Source: Mycobacterium sp. PO1
GTDB taxonomy: Bacteria; Actinomycetota; Actinomycetes; Mycobacteriales; Mycobacteriaceae
Direction of reading: 5' to 3'
DNA: 43,160 nt
Assembly: GCF_017312405.1 (NCBI RefSeq)
Contig: NZ_BLTG01000119.1
Location: forward strand, 1-43,160
Below, in pieces: positions 1 through 8,170 of the stretch (its first letter is position 1; the number at the start of each line of letters is the position of its first letter). The notes below the pieces were generated by a model. That model did no database searches, was not told where the DNA came from, and saw only the letters and a list, made by a program, of their open reading frames with translations. The translations under genes were made by a program, and so were the position numbers.

Positions 1-241
1 CCCCCGGAGGGGGCGGCGGGTATCCGCCCTGGGTGGGCTGCGATCCCGGCGGCGGAGGCGGGTAACCGCCCTGCGGTGGCTGGGAACCCGAAGGTGGAGG
101 CGGGTAACCGCCCGGAGGGGGCGGCGGATAGCCGCCCTGCGGCGGCTGAGAACCCGACGGCGGCGGGGGGTAACCGCCCTGCGGCGGCTGCGACGCCCCT
201 TCGGGCGGGTATCCGCCGGGCTGTGATGGGTTGTCCGACAT
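1..241 (-). CDS. pra: Proline-rich antigen-like RDD membrane protein (N-terminal part, runs off window)
   Basis: Only the first 80 codons are inside the window; the frame is still open at base 1. The ATG is preceded by a clear Shine-Dalgarno (AAGGAG, 6 nt upstream). What is visible is a low-complexity cytoplasmic N-terminus made of recurring GGYPPPPPG and GSQPPQGGYPPPP blocks, with no membrane segment yet. This is the type of N-terminus found on the mycobacterial proline-rich antigen Pra (Rv1078), whose C-terminal part is an RDD membrane domain. It starts 14 bases after the stop of another RDD gene on the same strand, so the two are probably cotranscribed. Pra also fits the order next to cbs and lipU. 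The RDD domain itself is not visible, so the family call rests on the repeats and the context. Confidence 0.75.
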   Translation of the reverse strand, partial: MSDNPSQPGGYPPEGASQPPQGGYPPPPSGSQPPQGGYPPPPPGGYPPPPSGSQPPQGGYPPPPPGSQPTQGGYPPPPPG

Positions 242-255
242 CGGATCTCCTTCGC

Positions 256-846
256 TCAGTGGGCGGTGGGAAGCGGTACACACACAGTTGACATGATCTT
301 GTCCGCCACGGTCTGGCGCTTAGCATCCCACAGGGGATACAGCACTGCGACGAACCAGAGCAGTCCGCATGCCGCAAGCAGGAGCAGGTGACCGAACTCC
401 CGGAGCAGCGACATGGCGAAACCAATTGGCCGGCCGTCCTTCTCGCCGATCAGCTGGAAACCCATGATCGACTTGCCGATGCTGCAACCGGTGACACCCT
501 GCCGGTAGCCGAGGTTCCAGATCAGATAGGCCAGCGCCAGCACGGGAAACACCGCAAGCGCCGAAACTCTGCCGACGGTCGACGCATCGGCCCTGCAGAA
601 CTCGCCGAGATCGTATTCGGAGATGTCGGCGACGCACGTCGTCTCGCGGGTGGCCGTCAGCACCCCCCAGCCGATACCGATCAGCAGAGAGACGGGCAGG
701 TAGTCGAGCAGCCAGGCGCACACGCGGGTCCGCCAGGGGATGAACGAGTCGGCAGAGGAACCCGCCGGCATGCCGGGCGTGGTCACGAAGCCAACCGACG
801 CCGGCACGGGCCGGAGACCGCCGGGTGGCGGCGGCGGAGCGGTCAT
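256..846 (-). CDS. RDD family membrane protein
   Basis: A 196-residue protein with a short Pro/Gly-rich N-terminus (TAPPPPPGG) followed by an RDD domain: the first helix carries the signature arginine and aspartate (RVCAWLLDYL, about residues 41-50), a second hydrophobic segment lies near 95-110, and the domain ends with the usual ADK motif (VADKIMSTV). RDD proteins are small polytopic inner-membrane proteins, mostly of unknown function; some are implicated in ion transport. I chose the ATG at 846 because GGAAGG lies 5 nt before it; a GTG at 879 would add 11 residues but has a poor ribosome site. A TAAGGT -10-like hexamer on the minus strand at 895-900 could drive this gene and the following pra-like gene. 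Function beyond a membrane protein is not claimed. Confidence 0.85.
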   Translation of the reverse strand: MTAPPPPPGGLRPVPASVGFVTTPGMPAGSSADSFIPWRTRVCAWLLDYLPVSLLIGIGWGVLTATRETTCVADISEYDLGEFCRADASTVGRVSALAVFPVLALAYLIWNLGYRQGVTGCSIGKSIMGFQLIGEKDGRPIGFAMSLLREFGHLLLLAACGLLWFVAVLYPLWDAKRQTVADKIMSTVCVPLPTAH

Positions 847-986
847 CGACGCCTTCCGTACGGGAACGAGCCTGCTCACACTACCTGAGAAAAACCTTAG
901 AACCGGCGTTTCACGGCCGCGAGCCGATCAGGAGAACGCACGGGCCAGCGCGGCTATTGCCATCCGGCGCCGGTTGTCCTATCGGG

Positions 987-2381
987 TCAACGGCGCACGT
1001 TGCCGTCGGACAGGAATCCCAGCAGGTCGTGCCGGGTCAGGACGCCCACCGGCTTTCCGTCCTCGACCACCATCACCGCATCGCAGTCCCGCAGCGTCTT
1101 GGCGGCGTTACTGACCAGTTCACCTGCGCCGACCAACGGCAGCGGTGGGCTCATGTGCTCGGCCACGGCGTCGGCGAGCTTGGCGCGGCCTTCGAACACG
1201 GCCGAGAGCAGCTCCCGCTCGGAGACGCTGCCGGCGACCTCCCCGGCCATCACCGGCGGCTCGGCGCCGACGACAGGCATCTGCGACACGCCGTACTCGC
1301 GCAGGATTCCGATCGCGTCACGCACCGTCTCAGACGGATGGGTGTGCACCAGATCGGGCAGCGCGCCGGACTTGCGCCGCAGCACGTCCCCGACGGTGGA
1401 CTCTTCCACGGTGCCGTCCAGGCGGCTGCGCAGGAAGCCGTACGACGACATCCACTCGTCGCTGAAGATCTTCGACATGTAGCCCCGCCCGCCATCGGGC
1501 AGCAGCACCACCACCAGCGAGTCCGGCCCGGCCCGCTCGGCGACCTGGACGGCGGCCACCACGGCCATCCCGCACGAGCCGCCGACCAGCAGCGCTTCTT
1601 CCCGGGCCAGGCGCCGTGTCATGTCGAACGAGTCCGCGTCGGACACCGCGATGATCTCGTCGGGGACCGACGGGTCGTAGGCCGAGGGCCAGAAATCCTC
1701 GCCGACACCTTCGACCAGGTAGGGCCGCCCGGTGCCGCCGGAGTACACCGAACCCTCCGGATCCACGCCGATGACCTTCACCCGACCGCCGGACACCTCC
1801 TTGAGATAGCGCCCGGCACCGGTGATCGTCCCTCCCGTGCCCACGCCGGCGACGAAGTGGGTGACCTTCCCGTCGGTGTCCTCCCAGATCTCGGGGCCGG
1901 TGGTCTCGTAGTGGCTGGCCGGGCCCATCGGGTTGGAGTACTGGTCGGGCTTCCAGGCCCCCTCGATCTCCTCCACCAGCCGGTTGGACACGCTGTAGTA
2001 GCTGTCGGGGTGATCCGGCGGTACCGCGGTGGGGCACACCACGACGTCGGCCCCGTAGGCGCGAAGCACGTTCTGCTTGTCACCGCTGACCTTGTCCGGG
2101 CACACGAAGATGCACTTGTAGCCGCGCTGTTGGGCGACGAGCGCCAGACCGACTCCCGTGTTGCCCGAGGTGGGCTCGACGATGGTGCCGCCCGGCCGCA
2201 ACTCCCCGCTGGCCTCGGCGGCGTCGATCATCTTGATCGCGATGCGGTCCTTGGAACTGCCGCCCGGGTTGAGGTACTCGATCTTGGCCGCCACGGTGCC
2301 CGCCCCCGGTGTGACGACCGAGTTCAACTGCACGAGCGGGGTGTGGCCGATGAGCTCACTGATGTGCCGGGCGATGCGCAT
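987..2381 (-). CDS. cbs: Cystathionine beta-synthase
   Basis: A 464-residue PLP enzyme that condenses serine with homocysteine to cystathionine in transsulfuration. The PLP lysine is K44 in NPGGSSKDR, the substrate-loop motif TSGNTG is at about 71-76, and the phosphate-binding glycine loop GTGGTITG is at 181-188. The C-terminus (about 335-460) holds a pair of CBS domains, as in full-length regulated CBS enzymes and unlike O-acetylserine sulfhydrylases, which lack them. Length and domain plan match mycobacterial Cbs (Rv1077). The gene lies 29 bases after lipU on the same strand, so they may be cotranscribed. No strong Shine-Dalgarno is seen before the ATG. Cysteine synthase activity is the main alternative but is less likely given the CBS pair. 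Confidence 0.93.
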   Translation of the reverse strand: MRIARHISELIGHTPLVQLNSVVTPGAGTVAAKIEYLNPGGSSKDRIAIKMIDAAEASGELRPGGTIVEPTSGNTGVGLALVAQQRGYKCIFVCPDKVSGDKQNVLRAYGADVVVCPTAVPPDHPDSYYSVSNRLVEEIEGAWKPDQYSNPMGPASHYETTGPEIWEDTDGKVTHFVAGVGTGGTITGAGRYLKEVSGGRVKVIGVDPEGSVYSGGTGRPYLVEGVGEDFWPSAYDPSVPDEIIAVSDADSFDMTRRLAREEALLVGGSCGMAVVAAVQVAERAGPDSLVVVLLPDGGRGYMSKIFSDEWMSSYGFLRSRLDGTVEESTVGDVLRRKSGALPDLVHTHPSETVRDAIGILREYGVSQMPVVGAEPPVMAGEVAGSVSERELLSAVFEGRAKLADAVAEHMSPPLPLVGAGELVSNAAKTLRDCDAVMVVEDGKPVGVLTRHDLLGFLSDGNVRR

Positions 2382-2410
2382 GGCTCTATCGTCCCAGGCC
2401 GGCTCCGCAG

Positions 2411-3493
2411 CTACCAGGTGGCCTCACGGATGTACTCGCCGATCTGCCGGATCGAGCGGGTTGCTTCCGACACCGCCGGCGCGCCCAATTGGAATACATG
2501 CATCTGACCTGGCCAGATCCGGATCTCGACGGGGACACCCGCCGCGGCGAGCAGACGCGCCGCTTTGCGCGCGTCGCTGAGCAACACCTCCGATCCCGAC
2601 ACGTGGATGAGCGTGCGCGGTAAGCCCGGTTCGATGTGGTCGAGCGGCTCGTAGATCTGCTCGGGCGCGCCGTCGACGATGCGCTTGGAGGCCGCCTCTT
2701 CGATCAGCTCGACCAGCGCATGGAACGCCTTGTGCGGGAACATGGCGTCGCTGCGCACGTTGGGATGGTCGGCGCGGGCCTCGTTGTCGATCTCGAACAG
2801 TGGGGACATCGTGACGACTGCAGCCGGGGACTCCGGCTCGTAGCCGCAATCGTCGACGTCGATACCTTCGGCCAGGAGCCGTTCGGCCAGCGCCAACGAC
2901 AGATAACCACCGGCGGAGTCGCCGGCCAGCACGATCTGATCAGGCTCGTAGCCCGTTTCCCGCAACCACCGGTAGGCGTCGAAGCAGTCGTCGAGCGCCG
3001 TCCCCACCGAATGGTTCGGGATCATCCGGTAATTGACCACCAGGACGGGGCTGTCGGCGAACTTCGACAACGCCGCCACCAGCCGGCCGTGCGTGTTCAC
3101 CCCGCAGGTCAGGAACGCACCACCGTGCATGTACAAGATGACGCTGCGCTTGCCGTCGGCGGGCAGCACCCCGGACGCGCGGACCAGCTGCGCGGTGCAG
3201 TGCGGCAGGCCGATGGTGGCGCGCACCGTGCCGGCCGGCGGGCGCATGATGCGGGCGGCGAAATCAACCAAACCCCACGGCCAGGGCAGCCGGGGAGCGT
3301 AGCTGCCGACCATCAAGGTGGGCTTGATGGTCATCATCGCCGCCAGGCTCATCAGGCGACCGGCGATGCTCGGCCCGTCCTCGACGACCTCGACCGGGGC
3401 AGCGTCACTGACCGGGTAGCGGCGGGCTTTAAGTGCTCTAGCTGGTCCGATACCCACCCGCGCGGAGCTGGGGACCTTACTCGGTGCCGTCAT
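2411..3493 (-). CDS. lipU: HSL-type esterase/lipase LipU
   Basis: A 360-residue alpha/beta hydrolase of the hormone-sensitive-lipase family (bacterial family IV). The oxyanion motif HGG is at 123-125, the nucleophile elbow GDSAGG has the catalytic serine at 193, and a C-terminal His lies in GQMHVF; the acid is expected in the region before it. It likely hydrolyses short to medium acyl esters. No signal peptide is seen. Position next to cbs and an Rv1075c-like esterase matches mycobacterial lipU (Rv1076). Start choice: an upstream TTG at 3502 would add three residues, but it directly abuts the AGGAG ribosome site, which is 9 nt from the ATG at 3493. A perfect 14-bp palindrome overlaps this ribosome site, suggesting control by a dimeric repressor. 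Confidence 0.88.
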   Translation of the reverse strand: MTAPSKVPSSARVGIGPARALKARRYPVSDAAPVEVVEDGPSIAGRLMSLAAMMTIKPTLMVGSYAPRLPWPWGLVDFAARIMRPPAGTVRATIGLPHCTAQLVRASGVLPADGKRSVILYMHGGAFLTCGVNTHGRLVAALSKFADSPVLVVNYRMIPNHSVGTALDDCFDAYRWLRETGYEPDQIVLAGDSAGGYLSLALAERLLAEGIDVDDCGYEPESPAAVVTMSPLFEIDNEARADHPNVRSDAMFPHKAFHALVELIEEAASKRIVDGAPEQIYEPLDHIEPGLPRTLIHVSGSEVLLSDARKAARLLAAAGVPVEIRIWPGQMHVFQLGAPAVSEATRSIRQIGEYIREATW

Positions 3494-3505
3494 CGCGACC
3501 AACTC

Positions 3506-3519
3506 CTACAACGTTGTAG
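3506..3519. promoter_or_regulatory. Perfect 14-bp palindrome over the lipU ribosome site
   Basis: CTACAACGTTGTAG is identical to its own reverse complement. On the minus strand its last bases form the start of the AGGAG ribosome site of lipU. A TAGTCT -10-like hexamer (minus strand, 3543-3548) would place the transcript start near 3536, so the palindrome would lie within the leader. This fits a TetR- or GntR-type operator; the regulator is unknown. Confidence 0.55.
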
Positions 3520-3674
3520 TGCCGGGATAAGCCGGGTTACTCAGACTAGCTCTTTACTTAGCTTGCCATTTGTAACCAGTATCACAATCGTTTAAACGCC
3601 TTTGACACCGGAGTCGATACCGCACTGTGATCGGCCATCCGCTTTCGCCGCCGGTGTTCGGCGGCATCGGGCCC

Positions 3675-3680
3675 TAAACT
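3675..3680 (+). promoter_or_regulatory. -10 box TAAACT for leaderless start at 3687
   Basis: TAAACT fits TAnnnT and lies 6 nt before the GTG, so transcription is predicted to start at the first base of the start codon. There is no Shine-Dalgarno before this GTG. Confidence 0.6.
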
Positions 3681-3686
3681 TGCGGT

Positions 3687-4679
3687 GTGGGTAGCACCGG
3701 TAATGCTCCTCGCGCAGGCAATCGCAGGCCGCGCCGCTCAGCCATCGCGCTGGCGGCCGCGGCAACCCTGGCTTCGACGGGTTCGGCGTATCTCGGGGCC
3801 CGCAATCTGCTCAGCGGGCAGGCCGACCAGGCCCGACAGGTCATCCCGAAATCGTGGGACATCCCGCCGCGGGCGGACGGCGTCTACCGCCCCGGCGGCG
3901 GCCCGGTCGATCGCTGGCATCGCGGCGTGCCCTTCGACCTGCATCTGATGATCTTCGGCGACTCCACCGCCACCGGCTACGGGTGCACCACCGCTGACGA
4001 GGTGCCCGGTGTGCTGCTGGCGCGGGGCCTGGCCGAGGAGTCGGGACTGCGCATACGGCTGAGCACCAAAGCGATCGTCGGCGCCACGTCGAAGGGACTG
4101 TCCGGACAGATCGACGCGATGTTCGTCGCCGGCCCGCCGCCCGATGCGGCGGTGATCATGATCGGCGCCAACGACATCACCAAGCCCAACGGCATCAGCC
4201 CGTCGGCGCGCCGCGTGGGCCGTGCGGTGCGCCGGTTGCGTGACAGCGGGGCGGTCGTCGTGGTCGGAACGTGCCCCGACTTCGGCGTCATCAAGGCCAT
4301 CCCGCAGCCGCTGCGCTGGGTGGCGCGCAGCCGCGGCCTGCGGTTGGCCCGCGCCCAGGCCGGCGCGGTGCGGGCCGCCGGCGGGGTGGCGGTGCCGTTC
4401 TCCGATCTGCTCGCCCCGCACTTCTATCAGGCGCCTGAGGTGTTGTTCTCGTCGGACATGTTCCATCCCTCGGCGGCGGGCTACGCCCTGGCGGCCAAGC
4501 AGCTGCTGCCGGCCCTGTGCCATCAGCTGGGTGAGTTCGTGTGCGGTGAGCCGCCCGAGGAAGCCCTGGAATCCCGCACCGCCGACTCCGGTTCGCTGCT
4601 GTCACGGGTCACGGCGCTGAGCCGGTTGTGGCGGCGTTCCACCGGGGTGCCCGCTCCGATCGTGGTGAGCGCGGGCTAG
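3687..4679 (+). CDS. SGNH/GDSL-type esterase (Rv1075c-like)
   Basis: A 330-residue SGNH hydrolase. An N-terminal hydrophobic stretch after a basic segment (about 17-35) could be a membrane anchor or signal sequence. Block I is IFGDST with the nucleophile S93, block III is GAND at 160-163, and block V is SDMFHPS with D257 and H260 completing the triad. This arrangement is that of the mycobacterial esterase Rv1075c, which acts on short acyl esters. It is divergent from lipU and just upstream of fadA3 on the same strand, a lipid-handling neighbourhood. The GTG has a TAAACT -10 box 6 nt ahead and no ribosome site, so leaderless expression is inferred. Natural substrate is unknown. Confidence 0.88.
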   Translation: MGSTGNAPRAGNRRPRRSAIALAAAATLASTGSAYLGARNLLSGQADQARQVIPKSWDIPPRADGVYRPGGGPVDRWHRGVPFDLHLMIFGDSTATGYGCTTADEVPGVLLARGLAEESGLRIRLSTKAIVGATSKGLSGQIDAMFVAGPPPDAAVIMIGANDITKPNGISPSARRVGRAVRRLRDSGAVVVVGTCPDFGVIKAIPQPLRWVARSRGLRLARAQAGAVRAAGGVAVPFSDLLAPHFYQAPEVLFSSDMFHPSAAGYALAAKQLLPALCHQLGEFVCGEPPEEALESRTADSGSLLSRVTALSRLWRRSTGVPAPIVVSAG

Positions 4680-4685
4680 GTTCGG

Positions 4686-4698
4686 TCACACGTTGTGA
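4686..4698. promoter_or_regulatory. Inverted repeat TCACA-CGT-TGTGA upstream of fadA3
   Basis: Two 5-bp arms flank a 3-bp centre, 40 nt before the fadA3 ATG. The core ACGTTGT also occurs in the lipU palindrome at 3506-3519, so the two sites could bind related regulators. Operator function is inferred. Confidence 0.3.
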
Positions 4699-4738
4699 AT
4701 CCGTTCCCGATCCCAGTCCCCGAGTTCTAGGAGCCCTC

Positions 4739-5956
4739 ATGCCCGAAGCCGTCATCGTCGCCGCCACCCGATCCCCGATCGGTCGGGCCAACAAGGGCTC
4801 GCTCGTCTCGATGCGCCCCGACGACCTCGCCGCGCAGATGGTCCGCGCGGCCCTGGACAAGGTGCCCGCGCTGGATCCGCGCGACATCGACGACCTGATG
4901 ATGGGCTGCGGCCAGCCCGCCGGGGAGTCCGGGTACAACATCGCCCGCGCCGTCGCTGTCGAACTCGGCTACGACTTCCTGCCGGGCACGACGGTCAACC
5001 GGTACTGCTCGTCGTCGCTGCAGACCACCCGGATGGCCTTCCACGCCATCAAGGCCGGCGAGGGCGACGCCTTCATCTCCGCCGGCGTGGAGACGGTGTC
5101 ACGGTTCGCCAAGGGCATGGCCGACGGGGCGCCGGACACCAGGAACCCGATGTTCGACGACGCGGTCGCCCGCACCGAGCAGGCCGCCGCCGGCGCCACG
5201 GAGTGGCACGACCCCCGCGAGGACGGTGCGCTGCCCGACGTGTACATCGCGATGGGACAGACGGCTGAGAACGTCGCCGCATTCACCGGCATCAGCCGCG
5301 AGGACCAGGACCACTGGGGTGTGCGGTCGCAGAACCGCGCCGAGGAAGCGATCAACAGCGGCTTCTTCGCCCGCGAGATCGCCCCGGTGACGCTGCCCGA
5401 CGGCACCGTCGTCAGCACCGACGACGGGCCCCGCGCCGGAACCACCTACGAGAAGATCAGCCAGCTCAAGCCGGTGTTCCGGCCCAACGGCACGATCACC
5501 GCCGGCAATGCCTGCCCGCTGAACGACGGTGCGGCCGCGGTGATCATCATGAGCGACACCAAGGCCAAGGAGCTCGGCCTGACGCCGCTGGCGCGCATCG
5601 TCTCCACGGGCGTCACCGGCCTGTCGCCGGAGATCATGGGGCTCGGCCCCATCGAGGCCGTCAAGAAGGCGCTGGCCAACGCGAAGATGTCGATCAGCGA
5701 CATCGACCTGTACGAGATCAACGAGGCGTTCGCAGTCCAGGTGCTCGGCTCGGCCCGCGAACTCGGCATGGACGAGGACAAGCTCAACGTCTCCGGTGGT
5801 GCGATCGCGCTGGGACACCCGTTCGGCATGACCGGGGCACGCATCACCGCGACGCTGCTGAACAACCTCGCCTACCACGACAAGACCTTCGGCATCGAGA
5901 CGATGTGCGTCGGTGGCGGCCAGGGCATGGCCATGGTGGTCGAGCGCCTGTCCTGA
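4739..5956 (+). CDS. fadA3: Thiolase (acetyl-CoA acyltransferase) FadA3
   Basis: A 405-residue thiolase that cleaves 3-ketoacyl-CoA with CoA in the last step of beta-oxidation, or runs the reverse condensation. All three catalytic residues are present at canonical positions: nucleophile C90 in NRYCSSSLQT, H360 in ALGHPFGMTG and acid/base C390 in CVGGGQG. NEAF, the fourth thiolase motif, lies in the NEAFAVQV segment. The ATG at 4739 has TAGGAG as ribosome site. Length matches mycobacterial FadA3 (Rv1074c). It lies 59 nt after the SGNH esterase on the same strand and ends before a strong bidirectional terminator. Chain-length specificity cannot be read from sequence. Confidence 0.92.
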   Translation: MPEAVIVAATRSPIGRANKGSLVSMRPDDLAAQMVRAALDKVPALDPRDIDDLMMGCGQPAGESGYNIARAVAVELGYDFLPGTTVNRYCSSSLQTTRMAFHAIKAGEGDAFISAGVETVSRFAKGMADGAPDTRNPMFDDAVARTEQAAAGATEWHDPREDGALPDVYIAMGQTAENVAAFTGISREDQDHWGVRSQNRAEEAINSGFFAREIAPVTLPDGTVVSTDDGPRAGTTYEKISQLKPVFRPNGTITAGNACPLNDGAAAVIIMSDTKAKELGLTPLARIVSTGVTGLSPEIMGLGPIEAVKKALANAKMSISDIDLYEINEAFAVQVLGSARELGMDEDKLNVSGGAIALGHPFGMTGARITATLLNNLAYHDKTFGIETMCVGGGQGMAMVVERLS

Positions 5957-5963
5957 GGCCTTC

Positions 5964-6032
5964 TGGCGTTGAGACTGCAGTGAGAGCGGGAAAGTGCGAG
6001 TGACCACCGCGCCACACGCAGTCTCAACGCCA
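5964..6032. repeat. 69-bp intergenic element with perfect 15-bp inverted ends
   Basis: TGGCGTTGAGACTGC (5964-5978) is exactly repeated as its reverse complement at 6018-6032, with 39 bp between. It lies immediately 3' of fadA3 and 23 bp before a separate terminator hairpin. It does not look like a standard terminator because the arms enclose a long loop and no T-run follows. It may be a REP/MITE-like intergenic repeat or an extended mRNA 3' end structure. Confidence 0.7.
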
Positions 6033-6055
6033 TAACGCCCACAGCGCAACGAAAA

Positions 6056-6081
6056 GGGCCGCCCACCGTGGTGGGCGGCCC
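6056..6081. terminator. Bidirectional intrinsic terminator between fadA3 and the BI-1 gene
   Basis: A 12-bp perfect GC-rich stem (GGGCCGCCCACC with its complement, 2-nt loop) has AAAA on its left, which becomes TTTT for minus-strand transcripts, and TT on its right. It lies between two convergent genes and can serve both. Confidence 0.85.
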
Positions 6082-6096
6082 TTCGCGCACAGGCTG

Positions 6097-6951
6097 CTAG
6101 TCCTGGTTGAAGTAACTCAGCAGGCGCAGGATCTCGACGTAGAGCCAGACCAGGGTGACGGTCAGACCCAGCGCGATGCCCCACGCCGCCTTCTCCGGCG
6201 CGCCGGCGCGGACCATCTGGTCGGCGGCGTCGAAGTCGATCAGGAACGAGAACGCGGCGATGCCGATGACCACCAGCGAGAAGATGATCGCCAGCGGGCC
6301 GCCGCTGCGCAGGCCGAAGCCTTCACCGCCACCGACGCCGAAGAGCGCGAGCACGAGGTTGAGCAGCATCAAAGCCAGCGCACCGAACATGGCCGCCACG
6401 ATGAAGCGGGTGAACTTCGGCGTGACCCGGATGGCGCCGGTCTTGTAGACGACGAGCATGCCGAAGAACACGCCGATGGTGCCGACGATCGCCTGGGCGA
6501 TCATGCCCGGTCCGCCGGTGGAGATCATGTTGGCGAACACGAACGAGATCGCGCCGACGAACAGACCTTCGAGGGCCGCGTAGCTCAGCACGATGGCCGG
6601 GTTGTCCTGCTTGCGGCCGAAGGTGGCCACCAGCACCAGCGCAAGTCCGCCGAAGGCGCCGACCAGCGTGAACGGCATGGCCAGCCCCAGGTTCTGGGAC
6701 ACCAGGAAGTAGGAGACGACCGCGACGGCGCTCAGCACGGCCAGCGTCATGCCGGTCTTGGTGACGACGTCGTCGATGGTCAGCGGGCGGGAGACACCGG
6801 TCTGCCGCTGGTCGGGGTACTGCTGGGTCGTGTAGGGGTCAGCCTGTACCGCTTGGGCACCGTAGCCGGCGGCTCCGGTACCGAACTGCGCGTATCCGCC
6901 CTGCCGCCCCTGGGGCAGCGAACGGAATACCGGGTTGCTGCTCTCGCGCAC
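6097..6951 (-). CDS. Bax inhibitor-1/YccA family membrane protein
   Basis: A 284-residue polytopic membrane protein. The first 75 or so residues are hydrophilic and rich in Gly, Gln and Tyr; then about seven hydrophobic helices follow between residues 80 and 280, ending in the short polar tail SYFNQD. The order of helices and the final acidic-containing helix (VWLYVEILRLL) fit the BI-1/YccA group, pH-sensitive calcium-leak-type channels or protease modulators in other organisms. The GTG at 6951 was chosen because GGAAAGGAA lies just upstream; longer starts would only add low-complexity residues. In M. tuberculosis the corresponding position holds a transmembrane protein (Rv1072). The physiological role here is unknown. 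Confidence 0.82.
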   Translation of the reverse strand: MRESSNPVFRSLPQGRQGGYAQFGTGAAGYGAQAVQADPYTTQQYPDQRQTGVSRPLTIDDVVTKTGMTLAVLSAVAVVSYFLVSQNLGLAMPFTLVGAFGGLALVLVATFGRKQDNPAIVLSYAALEGLFVGAISFVFANMISTGGPGMIAQAIVGTIGVFFGMLVVYKTGAIRVTPKFTRFIVAAMFGALALMLLNLVLALFGVGGGEGFGLRSGGPLAIIFSLVVIGIAAFSFLIDFDAADQMVRAGAPEKAAWGIALGLTVTLVWLYVEILRLLSYFNQD

Positions 6952-7103
6952 CGTCGGTTCCTTTCCTGTGAATCCGAGTCGTGACGAACACTCAACGATC
7001 GAGTTTCCCGGTAGGTTCCCGCCGCGACCGAAGACCGCGCGATCCCTTCCCAGGTTCTTCCCAGGAAACCTTACCCGGGCCTGACCTGAGGCGGCAGACG
7101 ATC

Positions 7104-7109
7104 TAGATT
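7104..7109 (+). promoter_or_regulatory. -10 box TAGATT for leaderless echA9
   Basis: TAGATT is 7 nt before the GTG at 7117, which places the predicted transcription start on the start codon. No ribosome site is present. Confidence 0.6.
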
Positions 7110-7116
7110 GCATGGC

Positions 7117-8154
7117 GTGGACGAAAACGAGGATGTCCTAGTAAAGGTCGACGGTTCGGTCGGGCGCATCACGCTCAACCGGCCCAAGGCGATCAACTCG
7201 CTGACCCATCCGATGGTCACCCAGATCGGGGCGGCGTTGACGGCGTGGCAGGACGACGACGACGTGGCGTGCGTGATCGTCGACGGCGCCGGCGAACGCG
7301 GTCTGTGCGCCGGCGGCGACGTGGTGGCGATCTACCACAGCGCCAGGGGCGACGGCACCGAAGCCCGCCAGTTCTGGCACGACGAATATCTGGTCAACGC
7401 CCAGATCGGGCGCTACCCGAAGCCGTATGTGGCGATCATGGACGGGATCACGATGGGCGGTGGCGTCGGCATCAGCGCCCACGGCAGCGTCCGGATCGCG
7501 ACCGACACCACGAAGATGGCGATGCCCGAGGTGGGCATCGGCTTCATCCCCGACGTCGGCGGCACCTATCTGCTGGCGCGCACCCCCGGCCTGCTCGGGC
7601 TGCATGCGGCACTCAGCGGCGCCCCGTTCACCGGCGCCGACGCCATCGCCATGGGCTTCGCCGATCATTTCGTTCCCCACGACCTACTCGAGGCATTCCT
7701 CGCCACGGCCACCGCCGACGGCCCAGCGGCCGCGGTCGCCGCTCATGCACAGGAGCCGCCCCCCAGCCCCCTTCTCGCCCAGCGGGACTGGATCGACGAG
7801 TGCTACGCCGCCGACACCGTCTCCGACATCCTGGCGGCATTGGGCGACCGAGGCGGCGAGCCGGCCGCCAAAGCCGCCGAGCTGATCTCGTCGCGCTCCC
7901 CCGTCGCGCTGGCCGTCACGCTGGAGGCCGTCCGCAGGGCGGGCAGGCTCACCAGTCTGGAAGACGTGCTGCGCCAGGAGTTCCGCACCTCCTGCGCATC
8001 GCTGCGATCCCACGACCTGGTCGAGGGTATCCGTGCACAGTTGATCGACAAAGATCGCAACCCGAAATGGTCACCTCGGTCGTCCGAGGGGGTCACCACT
8101 GCCGACGTCGACGCGTACTTCGCCCCGGCAGACCCAGACCTGAGCTTCGACTGA
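7117..8154 (+). CDS. echA9: Crotonase-fold enzyme EchA9, 3-hydroxyisobutyryl-CoA hydrolase type
   Basis: A 345-residue protein of the ECH_2 branch of the crotonase family. It shows the oxyanion-hole segment GLCAGGDVVAIYHSA, the second motif DGITMGGGVGISAHG, and the MPEVGIGFIPDVGGTYLL stretch typical of 3-hydroxyisobutyryl-CoA hydrolases of valine catabolism; the C-terminal region beyond 250 is longer than in simple hydratases. Length equals mycobacterial EchA9 (Rv1071c). The GTG at 7117 follows a TAGATT -10 box; a TTG at 7108 would sit inside this box and is rejected. It lies 16 nt upstream of echA8 and is probably cotranscribed with it. Enoyl-CoA hydratase activity cannot be excluded. Confidence 0.88.
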   Translation: MDENEDVLVKVDGSVGRITLNRPKAINSLTHPMVTQIGAALTAWQDDDDVACVIVDGAGERGLCAGGDVVAIYHSARGDGTEARQFWHDEYLVNAQIGRYPKPYVAIMDGITMGGGVGISAHGSVRIATDTTKMAMPEVGIGFIPDVGGTYLLARTPGLLGLHAALSGAPFTGADAIAMGFADHFVPHDLLEAFLATATADGPAAAVAAHAQEPPPSPLLAQRDWIDECYAADTVSDILAALGDRGGEPAAKAAELISSRSPVALAVTLEAVRRAGRLTSLEDVLRQEFRTSCASLRSHDLVEGIRAQLIDKDRNPKWSPRSSEGVTTADVDAYFAPADPDLSFD

Positions 8155-8170
8155 CCCCTGAAAGGACGCC

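Noticed and set aside
825..2507. Long plus-strand frame of 560 codons
   Set aside because: It is antisense to cbs, whose PLP and CBS motifs are complete; the frame is His/Arg/Gly-rich shadow sequence of GC-rich DNA.
3506..3519. KstR site at lipU
   Set aside because: The centre is AACGTT without the two-base gap required by AACnnGTT.
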